A program made the position numbers and the translations under genes. The notes under the pieces were generated by a model. It was given only the letters and a program-made list of their open reading frames with translations. It did no database searches and had not been told where the DNA came from. Below are positions 1 to 7,443 of a stretch of 12,004 nt of DNA, in pieces; the stretch's first letter is position 1; the number at the start of each line of letters is the position of its first letter. The DNA lies in NCBI GenBank assembly GCA_002683775.1, contig NYTT01000030.1, positions 1 through 12,004 of the forward strand. The letters are read 5' to 3'. The DNA is from Flavobacteriales bacterium (lineage in GTDB: Bacteria; Bacteroidota; Bacteroidia; Flavobacteriales; BACL11).

Positions 1-3000
1 TGCAGAATCACCATCTTCACTCTCAATATATAAATTGGCTATATACATTCCAGGACTTAGAAATGTTCCATTATTATCTCTACCATTCCACGAAAGCGGT
101 CCCACTCTATATCCCTGACTGTCATATTCTATTTCAGATATCTTTTTGATTAATTTACCTGTAATCGAGTAAATATTTAAATCATATTTGAGATCTTGAT
201 TCGACTTATTATGTTGAAAATAAAGATCTGTTGATGAAGAAAAGGGATTAGGAGTAGATATAAAATCATCAATTATAAAATTATCATCATCTGTAACAAA
301 AAAATCAAGCTCAGATTCCGAAGAATTATTAAAAACATCCCAAACCTTTAAGGATATTGTATGCTTGCCTGGCTCAATACTATAGAGTGGAAATCTAAGG
401 GTCCCTTTTGTAAAATCATCAGTATTTGATTCATAATAATCATTTAAAACAAAGGGATTATTAGTATTTCCATCAATCACAGCGGTAATATCATGTCCTA
501 TACCATTACCAACTGTGTTTATTCCTGATACATCAATTATATTAGCTAAAAGAATTGGATTTGAATTTGTAATTCCACCATTTTTAAAAAGAGTATCGTT
601 CATATAAAGACTAATTTCTGCAGGGTCATAATCATAAATTATATTATCAGCTGTACCTCCAATTATAAAATTCTCTTCAGCACCATTAGCATCAAGGGGG
701 TCTTCTTCATTATCATTAACTGCATAATATGATATCTTCCCATTGCCAAAATTGTAAGATATATCTTTTGGAACGATAAAAGATATGTTAAACTCACCAT
801 TTTTCACTGTAGCCGCTCCCTTATAAAGAATATTATTTTGATCTCTGTATGGCATAGGAGTACAACTTTCCTGACCTAAAGTTGTCCTAACAATTTCTTT
901 ATCAAAAACAGTTGCATAAATTAAACCGTTAAAATCAGAAATTAACATTCCATCATTTTCAATATATCCAGTTATTAACACTTCAGATAATGCTTTTAAA
1001 GTATCATTTACAAATGTAGTTTTTACATCAAATTTAGGATAAGCTAAAGTTAAAGCAGGATCACCTAGCAAAGTGAAATTTCGATTATTTTCATCAGTAC
1101 CAGCTAACACTTTAGTTGTTTTAAATATATCGCCTAATCTTTGATGACTTGATCCATCTTTCTGAAAAATTGTCTCAATAAACTTTTTGTTAAGATTAAA
1201 ATTTGGGAAAGAATAAACTAATCTAGTTGTACTTAAGAGTGCTATAGCCCCTCCATTAGGGTTTAAAAGAAGCTGTTCACCAGCTGATTTATTAGCTGGA
1301 TCATCAAAGTATGAAAATTTGCATGTTGCTGTCATAAATAAAGGCAAATTATCTAAATTATTCCAATTATTGATTTGTTCTAACTCTAAAATTCTTTCCT
1401 GAGTCCATCCTAAAGGACCACCATGACCTGTAAAATTAATCAAGAGTGCGCCTTTATCAACTTTATTATTTATAGCATTTTGTGTAGCTTCACTTCTAGG
1501 GCCCGCAGGAGTAGATTCTTGCTCATAATTATCAAGATAAATCTTTTGAATATTTATCTCTTCATAATTATCATCGATATGATTTGCTAAAGTATCTGAC
1601 TGCCACATATGTAGATTTGCATCAAGAGCATCCCCGTCATCAGCAATAAAAGCAATATCATTTCGCCAACTTCCAAAAGATGATTGTTTGTAGTACTGTT
1701 CAATTTTATCAACTAAGATATTTGCTTCTGATAAGGTTGAGACAGGAAACCTACCTACTCCAATATCCACCAAATCATTTTTAAACTCACCTTCATTTGG
1801 ATCAAGTAAACCAAAAAAATCATCTGTAACATAACTATAAACTGGATGAACTGAATTTTCAGATTGATAAGTTGGTATGTAGTTAGTGTTGTTTTGAATT
1901 CTGTCTTTTGGATCAAATGAACCGTCACCAAATAACAAAAGATATTTTAACTCAGAATCTTGCTTATGATATTGAAATTTTACAAAATCTCTTATAGCAC
2001 TAACATCCTGCATTCCACTAGAGAATTCATTATAGATTTCTTGAGGGGTAACAACTACAGAGATCATGTTGTCATTTTCAAGATGAAAATCTGCTAATCT
2101 GTTAGCAATTGATAAAAATTTTGGGTGACATACAATGATGTACTCTGTGTTGGCTGGAGTAGCGCGAAGATTTTGATTTGCAATCTTACCATAGAAAGCA
2201 GGTTTATAAAATGAAGCTGAATTTTTGAATACTATATACTCATAGGTATCAACCAGTGAATCACAAAATAATAAATAATTAGAGGTGTATGATGTTGACA
2301 TCTTTCTTGATTCTAATGGATTGGTGATATCCCAAACCTGAGAATCTGATGCATCTTCAATTCTATACTCTCCAATAGTATTCTGTTGGCTAGCTAAATC
2401 CCTGAAAATAATATAATCCGAATTAAGTCTTAGATTTTCACGAGCATTTATCTCTATGTAATTAAGCCATGCCTCAGCTCCACTATCATTAGAAGAATAT
2501 TGAATATTAATATTAACATTTGATGAATTTGAAAAAAATTGATTTGCAAAAACAACTTCGCTTGCATATTCTTTTGCATAATCAGTAGGTACATTTGGCA
2601 TTGACAGTGTTGTTAGAAAAGATGAATTTGCATTAACTAAAAAACTTGACGACTGAAATGATCTGGCTACTGTAGCAATTTTAATTTCTAAAGGTTCCGC
2701 TGTTATTAAATTTGGAAAATTAAACTCGAACGATTGATTATTATCTATTGAAAACCTATCTCCATACCACTTACTTCCAGAAGAAATTATATTTTCCTTT
2801 TCCTTCTCGTAATTAGAAAATGAATTATAATTAGTTATAATTTTAGAAGGATTTTGCTGTATATTTTTTTCTATAATTCTTTTACCTGGTGTTTGATTAT
2901 CAAAAGTTAGAAAATAATAAACTTCATCACTAAAAAGGTGAATTTTATGTTCAAATAAGTTTGTATTTTTATTTAACTTCCAAACATTAGGGGACATTCC

Positions 3001-3333
3001 GTAAAACAGGATATAATCTAAATTATCAAAAATTCCATTACCATTTAGATCATACACTTGAATTGTATTTTCAACCAAGTCAATATTTCTAAATGTTGAA
3101 TTTAATTTTGGAAGCATCCCTCCGCCATTACCGTAGAGTTTTATTGCATCAATAGGAATATCATTCTGTGTAATTCCCAACTGATTAAAGTCTGAATAAT
3201 TTATGGTATGGATACCATTTGTATTAGTTGAAATCTTGTACCATTTTCCTTCTGATATAACTGAATTATCTTGACCAAATACGCCAAAATGAATAACAAA
3301 TTGAATTAGTATTAGAATTATTAAATTTTTCAC
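1..3333 (-). CDS. porU: Type IX secretion system C-terminal signal peptidase PorU (gingipain-like, C25), 3' end cut by window edge
   Basis: PorU is the cell-surface cysteine peptidase/sortase that removes the C-terminal sorting domain from T9SS cargo and links cargo to the surface. One uninterrupted frame gives 1111 residues and has no stop before base 1. A signal peptide covers about residues 1-20 (MKNLIILILIQ..., cleavage near VFG|Q). The N-terminal region has the KWYKI...G(I/V)...I PorU-like opening. The C25 domain spans about 395-757 with GDGSFD at 469-474, catalytic His637 in TGHGG and catalytic Cys671 in TATCKFS. The spacing of 34 is close to that of Porphyromonas gingivalis PorU. From about 1020 there is a beta-rich C-terminal domain (TPNPF, then SPGMYIANLYIES) resembling a T9SS sorting/FlgD-like fold, so probably only a few dozen residues are missing. 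The start is GTG at 3333: an in-frame TAA at 3345-3343 rules out anything longer, and the signal peptide begins directly after it. It is divergent from the porP-gldJ pair. PorV, its usual partner, is not in view. Confidence 0.93.
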   Translation of the reverse strand, partial: MKNLIILILIQFVIHFGVFGQDNSVISEGKWYKISTNTNGIHTINYSDFNQLGITQNDIPIDAIKLYGNGGGMLPKLNSTFRNIDLVENTIQVYDLNGNGIFDNLDYILFYGMSPNVWKLNKNTNLFEHKIHLFSDEVYYFLTFDNQTPGKRIIEKNIQQNPSKIITNYNSFSNYEKEKENIISSGSKWYGDRFSIDNNQSFEFNFPNLITAEPLEIKIATVARSFQSSSFLVNANSSFLTTLSMPNVPTDYAKEYASEVVFANQFFSNSSNVNINIQYSSNDSGAEAWLNYIEINARENLRLNSDYIIFRDLASQQNTIGEYRIEDASDSQVWDITNPLESRKMSTSYTSNYLLFCDSLVDTYEYIVFKNSASFYKPAFYGKIANQNLRATPANTEYIIVCHPKFLSIANRLADFHLENDNMISVVVTPQEIYNEFSSGMQDVSAIRDFVKFQYHKQDSELKYLLLFGDGSFDPKDRIQNNTNYIPTYQSENSVHPVYSYVTDDFFGLLDPNEGEFKNDLVDIGVGRFPVSTLSEANILVDKIEQYYKQSSFGSWRNDIAFIADDGDALDANLHMWQSDTLANHIDDNYEEINIQKIYLDNYEQESTPAGPRSEATQNAINNKVDKGALLINFTGHGGPLGWTQERILELEQINNWNNLDNLPLFMTATCKFSYFDDPANKSAGEQLLLNPNGGAIALLSTTRLVYSFPNFNLNKKFIETIFQKDGSSHQRLGDIFKTTKVLAGTDENNRNFTLLGDPALTLAYPKFDVKTTFVNDTLKALSEVLITGYIENDGMLISDFNGLIYATVFDKEIVRTTLGQESCTPMPYRDQNNILYKGAATVKNGEFNISFIVPKDISYNFGNGKISYYAVNDNEEDPLDANGAEENFIIGGTADNIIYDYDPAEISLYMNDTLFKNGGITNSNPILLANIIDVSGINTVGNGIGHDITAVIDGNTNNPFVLNDYYESNTDDFTKGTLRFPLYSIEPGKHTISLKVWDVFNNSSESELDFFVTDDDNFIIDDFISTPNPFSSSTDLYFQHNKSNQDLKYDLNIYSITGKLIKKISEIEYDSQGYRVGPLSWNGRDNNGTFLSPGMYIANLYIESEDGDSA

Positions 3334-3379
3334 AATGCAAATTTACGAATCATTTTTTTCATAATGTGATAACGAAGAT

Positions 3380-3387
3380 TAAAAATA
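3380..3387 (-). promoter_or_regulatory. Possible -7 box for porU (weak)
   Basis: Read on the minus strand this is TATTTTTA, one base off TAnnTTTG. It lies 46 bases before the porU GTG, so a transcript from it would have a leader of about 40 bases. No -33 element is evident. A perfect match, TAAATTTG at 3345-3338, lies only 4 bases before the GTG and would imply a leaderless transcript, so the real porU promoter is undecided. Confidence 0.2.
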
Positions 3388-3436
3388 AATAGTATACAAT
3401 TTTTATCTAGTAAAAGGTATTATCAAATAATTTGTT

Positions 3437-3444
3437 TATTTTTG
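3437..3444 (+). promoter_or_regulatory. Probable -7 box of the porP-gldJ promoter
   Basis: TATTTTTG matches the Bacteroidetes -7 consensus TAnnTTTG exactly and lies 28 bases before the porP ATG, which would give a leader of roughly 20-25 bases. No clear TTTG-type -33 element sits 17-21 bases upstream, so the call rests on the -7 box, its position in the divergent intergenic region and the lack of another good match on this strand. No ribosome-binding site is visible before the ATG, as is common in this phylum. Confidence 0.45.
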
Positions 3445-3472
3445 TGGAATTCAAATTACGAAAAAATTATTT

Positions 3473-4456
3473 ATGTATAAGAATATTACTAAAATTTTAA
3501 TCGCTTTATCAGCATTAGTATTTACAACGGAAACAGCTTCTGCACAAGATCCTGCGTTTAGTCAATTTTATGCAAACCCACTTTACTTAAACCCAGCTTT
3601 TGCTGGAACAAATATATGCCCAAGAGTAAATCTTAACTACAGAGATCAATGGCCTGGCATAGGAAGAACTTATGTCACAACTTCCGTTTCATGGGACAAA
3701 CATATTCAAGCAATTGGTGGTGGTTTAGGTGTTATAGTCTCACAAGATAAAGCTGGAGACGGCAATTTAAATACTTCACATGCTTCTTTACTTTACTCTT
3801 ATCAACTTAAAATAAATAATACTTATGCATTAAAAGCTGGATTTGAAGCTTCTTACAGAATGATTCAACTTAATTGGGAAGACTTGACGTTTGGTGATAT
3901 GATTGACCCTCAGTATGGTTTTATCTATCCCACAAACGAAGATATTGCTAATAATCCTTCATCTGTCAACTTTCCTGATTTTTCAGCAGGAATACTAGCT
4001 TATTCAGACAATTTGTTTTTTGGCTTTGCAGCTCATCATCTAACACAACCAAACCAAGGATTTATAAGTGAGAGTCAATTACCAACAAAAATCACAATTA
4101 ATGCTGGAGGAAACTTCCCACTAAGTAGATATAAAAATTCAATAACAACTATCTCACCAAACATCATTTATCAAAAACAGCAAGATTTTCAACAATTTAA
4201 CTATGGCGTTTATATAAATAGAGGTCCTGTAGTTGGTGGTTTATGGGCAAGAAACAGTTTAAATAATTTTGACTCATTTATTTTGATGCTTGGCTTAGTA
4301 CAAGATTCATTTAAATTTGGCTACAGTTATGATATTACTGTCAGTAATTTGAAAAATAGTAATACATTAGGAGCTCATGAGCTATCATTTACTCTTTTAC
4401 TTCCTTGTCGATCAAAAAGCAAATCATTTAACACAATAAGTTGTCCACAGTTTTAG
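3473..4456 (+). CDS. porP: PorP/SprF-family type IX secretion system outer-membrane protein
   Basis: Members of this family are outer-membrane beta-barrel-type proteins that work with the T9SS. P. gingivalis PorP is a core component, while F. johnsoniae SprF is needed for secretion of the adhesin SprB. The 327-residue product has a signal peptide (about 1-24, cleavage ASA|Q). The family's opening signature follows: FSQFYANPLYLNPAFAG at 29-45 and NYRDQWPG at 55-62. The remainder alternates polar and aromatic residues in short beta-like segments, ending in GAHELSFTLLLPC at 300-312, the typical last strand of the family. Length is normal. The ATG starts directly at the signal peptide, with a good -7 box upstream. 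gldJ follows after 39 bases with no terminator between, so the two are probably one transcript. Flavobacteria carry many PorP/SprF paralogues, so family membership is firm but assignment to PorP proper or SprF is not. Confidence 0.88.
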   Translation: MYKNITKILIALSALVFTTETASAQDPAFSQFYANPLYLNPAFAGTNICPRVNLNYRDQWPGIGRTYVTTSVSWDKHIQAIGGGLGVIVSQDKAGDGNLNTSHASLLYSYQLKINNTYALKAGFEASYRMIQLNWEDLTFGDMIDPQYGFIYPTNEDIANNPSSVNFPDFSAGILAYSDNLFFGFAAHHLTQPNQGFISESQLPTKITINAGGNFPLSRYKNSITTISPNIIYQKQQDFQQFNYGVYINRGPVVGGLWARNSLNNFDSFILMLGLVQDSFKFGYSYDITVSNLKNSNTLGAHELSFTLLLPCRSKSKSFNTISCPQF

Positions 4457-4495
4457 TTAATTAAAAATATAGATTAATATTCACACAACAAAAAG

Positions 4496-6130
4496 ATGAA
4501 AAAAAATAACTTAATTCTAGCACTTAGTTGCATATTCATAATCAGTTCATGTTCGAATTCAAGCACTAGAACGAAAAATACCAAAAATTCAAAAAACTCT
4601 ACTACTACAGGATGGAAATATAATAATTCTAAAAATGGTGGATATGAGCTTAATGGAAAGTTTCAAGAACAGGCAACAGGGCCAGGTTTATTATTTATTG
4701 AAGGAGGATCATTTACTATGGGTAGAGTTGAGCAAGATGTCATGTACGAATGGGATAATATTCCTAGAAAACAAACAGTTGCCTCTTTTTATTTAGACGA
4801 AACAGAAGTGACAAATGCAGATTACATGGAGTATGTGTTTTGGATTAATAGGATGTACGGACAATCATATCCTGAAGTATACAAAAAAGCATTACCAGAT
4901 ACGCTAGTATGGAGAGATAAGCTTGGATATAATGAACCATATGTAGATGGCTATTTAAGACATCCCGCATTTCGCAATTATCCCGTTGTAGGTGTTAGCT
5001 GGCAACAAGCAACTGACTATTGTGCATGGAGAAGCGACAGGGTGAATGAACGAATACTTATAGATGCAGGTATACTTCAAGAAGACATGGAGCAAATGGA
5101 TGATAATGTTTTTACGACCCAAGGATATTTACAAGGCCAATATGAAGGTATTGTTCGTAAAAACCCTAAAAATCTTACAAATGAAAATTATGGAAGTGGA
5201 GAAAAAAACAGATTAGTTAAAATGGAAGACGGATTGCTTTTACCTAACTATAGACTTCCAACAGAAGCTGAATGGGAATTTGCAGCACTTGGATATGTTG
5301 GCAACACTCAAGAAGAAAATACATCAGAAAGAAAAATATACCCATGGAATGGATCTTCAATAAGAAATGGAAATCCAAAAAATCAGGGTGAAATTATGGC
5401 AAACTTCAAAAGAGGAAGAGGTGATAATATGGGAGTAGCAGGAAATCTAAATGACAATGCAGATATTACGGCACCAGTAGGAACCTACTGGCCTAATGAC
5501 TATGGATTATACAACATGGCCGGAAATGTTTCAGAGTGGGTTATGGATGTATACAGACCAGTTATAGAGCAAACAACAACTGCTGATCATAGAAGCTTTA
5601 GAGGTAATGTATACAAAACAGACTCAATAGATTCTGACGGAATGGTTGTTTACGATGATTTGGGTAGAGCAATAAAAGTAAATGTTGATGTCAATGACAA
5701 CACTTACAGAAGAAACTATAAAAAATCTGATAATATTAATTACTTAAATGGAGACATTGAATCTCAGATGGGTATTGATTGGAATAATCTTTTAGAAGAA
5801 CAAACAGATGCAGATACTTCAAGAGTTCAAATAGACAAATGGAATAGATCTGCAAACAAATATAAAGACAATGCTCCTGAAGGAAACAGTAATGAAATGT
5901 ACGCTTATGGAGAATCATCTTTAATTACTGATAGAACAAGGGTTTATAAAGGTGGTTCATGGAAAGATAGAGCATATTTCCTAAACCCAGGAACCAGAAG
6001 GTTTTTAGATCAGGATCAAACAACTGATGCTATAGGATTTAGATGTGCAATGGACAGACTTGGCTCATCAACTAGCAGAGACAGGGATAATCAGAGACTA
6101 GGCACTGATTACAGTAAGAAGAGAAAATAA
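4496..6130 (+). CDS. gldJ: Gliding motility / T9SS lipoprotein GldJ
   Basis: GldJ is an envelope lipoprotein needed for gliding and T9SS function in F. johnsoniae, where it is linked to stability of GldK. The 544-residue product starts with a lipoprotein signal peptide ending in the lipobox ISSC (Cys19), then a Ser/Thr/Asn/Lys-rich linker (20-38) and the GldJ-typical TGWKYN and GGYELNGK. An FGE-sulfatase-type domain follows: FYLDETEVTNADY (98-110), YPVVGVSWQQATDYCAW (162-178), RLPTEAEWEFAA (253-264), YPWNG (282-286), GLYNMAGNVSEW (337-348), KGGSWKDR (485-492) and GFRCA (514-518). Segments at about 180-250 and 355-480 interrupt the core motifs. The two redox cysteines of active formylglycine-generating enzymes are absent (PGTRRF, 498-503, lies at that place), so a structural role is expected. 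No acidic surface-export signal follows Cys19, consistent with facing the periplasm. The tail (523-544) is polar and basic. A terminator begins 16 bases after the stop. Length is close to known GldJ proteins. Confidence 0.93.
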   Translation: MKKNNLILALSCIFIISSCSNSSTRTKNTKNSKNSTTTGWKYNNSKNGGYELNGKFQEQATGPGLLFIEGGSFTMGRVEQDVMYEWDNIPRKQTVASFYLDETEVTNADYMEYVFWINRMYGQSYPEVYKKALPDTLVWRDKLGYNEPYVDGYLRHPAFRNYPVVGVSWQQATDYCAWRSDRVNERILIDAGILQEDMEQMDDNVFTTQGYLQGQYEGIVRKNPKNLTNENYGSGEKNRLVKMEDGLLLPNYRLPTEAEWEFAALGYVGNTQEENTSERKIYPWNGSSIRNGNPKNQGEIMANFKRGRGDNMGVAGNLNDNADITAPVGTYWPNDYGLYNMAGNVSEWVMDVYRPVIEQTTTADHRSFRGNVYKTDSIDSDGMVVYDDLGRAIKVNVDVNDNTYRRNYKKSDNINYLNGDIESQMGIDWNNLLEEQTDADTSRVQIDKWNRSANKYKDNAPEGNSNEMYAYGESSLITDRTRVYKGGSWKDRAYFLNPGTRRFLDQDQTTDAIGFRCAMDRLGSSTSRDRDNQRLGTDYSKKRK

Positions 6131-6145
6131 TTATAAAATAAAATT

Positions 6146-6177
6146 CAAAACCCCATCAAAAAATGGGGTTTTGTTTT
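6146..6177 (+). terminator. Intrinsic terminator after gldJ
   Basis: An 11-bp inverted repeat forms a perfect stem: CAAAACCCCAT at 6146-6156 pairs with ATGGGGTTTTG at 6163-6173. The loop is 6 bases (CAAAAA) and four T residues follow immediately (6174-6177). It starts 16 bases after the gldJ stop, in the right place to end the porP-gldJ transcript. The right arm contains the ATG that would give murF a longer but spurious start. The opposite strand is also T-rich after the stem, so the hairpin could work both ways, but no minus-strand gene needs it here. Confidence 0.85.
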
Positions 6178-6186
6178 ATACTAATA

Positions 6187-7443
6187 ATGTCAAATTCTGA
6201 TCTCTATAAAATATACTTAAAAAACCCTCACATTTGTACAGATTCAAGAAACATAAAATCAGGAGGGATATTCTTTGCTCTTAGTGGAGAGCATTTCAAC
6301 GGCAATAAATTCGCATTAGAGGCAATTAAAAAGGGTTGCTCTTTAGCAATTATAGATGATAAAAAATATAACAGCAAGCCTAACACAATATTAGTAGAAA
6401 ATGTTTTAAAAACATTACAAGATTTAGCAAAAATACATAGAGAAAAACTTACAATTCCTGTGATTGGAATAACTGGCACTAATGGAAAGACAACATCCAA
6501 AGAATTAATAAAGAATGTTTTAAAATCTAGCATGAACTGCTATGCAACAAAAGGAAATCTAAATAATCATATTGGTGTTCCATTAAGTATTCTAGAAATA
6601 AATAGTCGACATGATATTGCAGTAATTGAAATGGGAGCAAATCATAAAAATGAAATTGATTTTCTTTGCAATATTTCAAAACCAACACATGGTGTTATAA
6701 CAAATATTGGAAAAGCACATTTAAAAGGATTTGGAGATTACGAAGGAGTACTAAAAACAAAAAATGAACTCTATAATTATATAAAACATAATAATGGCAT
6801 GCTGTTTGTTAATAAAGATGATGAACAATTAGTTAATCTATCTAATGAGATATCACAAGAAAATTATGGACACAAAAGTAACTTAGAATTAAGAATCATT
6901 AGCAATAAACCTTTTATCAATATAAAATGGGGTGAATATATTTTGAAGAGTAATCTAATTGGAGAATATCAATATTATAATATTGCATTAGCAGTCTGTA
7001 TTGGAAAACACTTTAAAATTTCTAATGAAAAAATTTGTATTCAAATTAAAAAATACAAACCCAAAAATAATAGATCACAAGTTATTAATACAAAAAATAA
7101 TGTAGTTATTTTAGATGCATATAACGCAAACCCTTCAAGCATGAAAGCAATGATTTTCTCATTTGCAAATCAAAATTATGATAATGGATTACTTATTCTT
7201 GGAGACATGCTAGAACTAGGAGCATATTCTATTAATGAACACAATCTAATCATTAGTATCTGCAAAAAGCTAATGTTAAACTTCATTTTAGTAGGCGAAG
7301 AATTCTCCAAAGTACATAAGGATTCACTTGAAGGAGTTGAAGAGTTGTGTGAATTTGTTAAGAAAAATCCTATTAATAATAAAACTATACTTATAAAAGG
7401 GTCCAGAGGAATTAACTTAGAATTAATAGTGCCTTTTCTTTAA
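6187..7443 (+). CDS. murF: UDP-N-acetylmuramoyl-tripeptide--D-alanyl-D-alanine ligase MurF
   Basis: MurF is the cytoplasmic, ATP-dependent ligase that adds D-Ala-D-Ala to the UDP-MurNAc-tripeptide, the last cytoplasmic step of the peptidoglycan precursor. With the start at 6187 the product has 418 residues, a little shorter than E. coli MurF. It shows the Mur-ligase order: an N-terminal substrate domain with DSR (19-21) and a GIFFALSGEHFNG-type motif (27-39); the ATP P-loop GITGTNGKTT (94-103); KGNLNNHIGVPLS (122-134) and IEMGANH (147-153), typical of MurF; NIGKAHLKGFG (173-183); NNRSQ (294-298) and DAYNANPSSM (310-319), typical of the C-terminal domain; and GDMLELG (339-345). The ATG at 6163 is in frame but lies in the terminator stem and adds eight residues with no family counterpart, so I reject it. 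No Shine-Dalgarno or clear promoter lies between terminator and ATG. The stop overlaps the convergent Wzz-type gene by 4 bases. Confidence 0.93.
   Translation: MSNSDLYKIYLKNPHICTDSRNIKSGGIFFALSGEHFNGNKFALEAIKKGCSLAIIDDKKYNSKPNTILVENVLKTLQDLAKIHREKLTIPVIGITGTNGKTTSKELIKNVLKSSMNCYATKGNLNNHIGVPLSILEINSRHDIAVIEMGANHKNEIDFLCNISKPTHGVITNIGKAHLKGFGDYEGVLKTKNELYNYIKHNNGMLFVNKDDEQLVNLSNEISQENYGHKSNLELRIISNKPFINIKWGEYILKSNLIGEYQYYNIALAVCIGKHFKISNEKICIQIKKYKPKNNRSQVINTKNNVVILDAYNANPSSMKAMIFSFANQNYDNGLLILGDMLELGAYSINEHNLIISICKKLMLNFILVGEEFSKVHKDSLEGVEELCEFVKKNPINNKTILIKGSRGINLELIVPFL

Noticed and set aside
4457..4495. Possible separate promoter or terminator between porP and gldJ
   Set aside because: The 39-base gap holds no TAnnTTTG box and no GC-containing hairpin; a shared transcript is simpler.
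5736..5918. 60-residue open frame on the minus strand inside gldJ
   Set aside because: It is antisense to a well-supported gene and shows no recognisable motif or start context.
6163..6186. Upstream in-frame ATG extending murF by eight residues
   Set aside because: It lies in the right arm of the terminator hairpin and adds a stretch (MGFCFILI) with no match to the MurF N-terminus; the ATG at 6187 fits better.
6228..6533. 101-residue open frame on the minus strand inside murF
   Set aside because: It covers the conserved N-terminal and P-loop coding region of MurF in antisense, so it is a by-product of that sequence.
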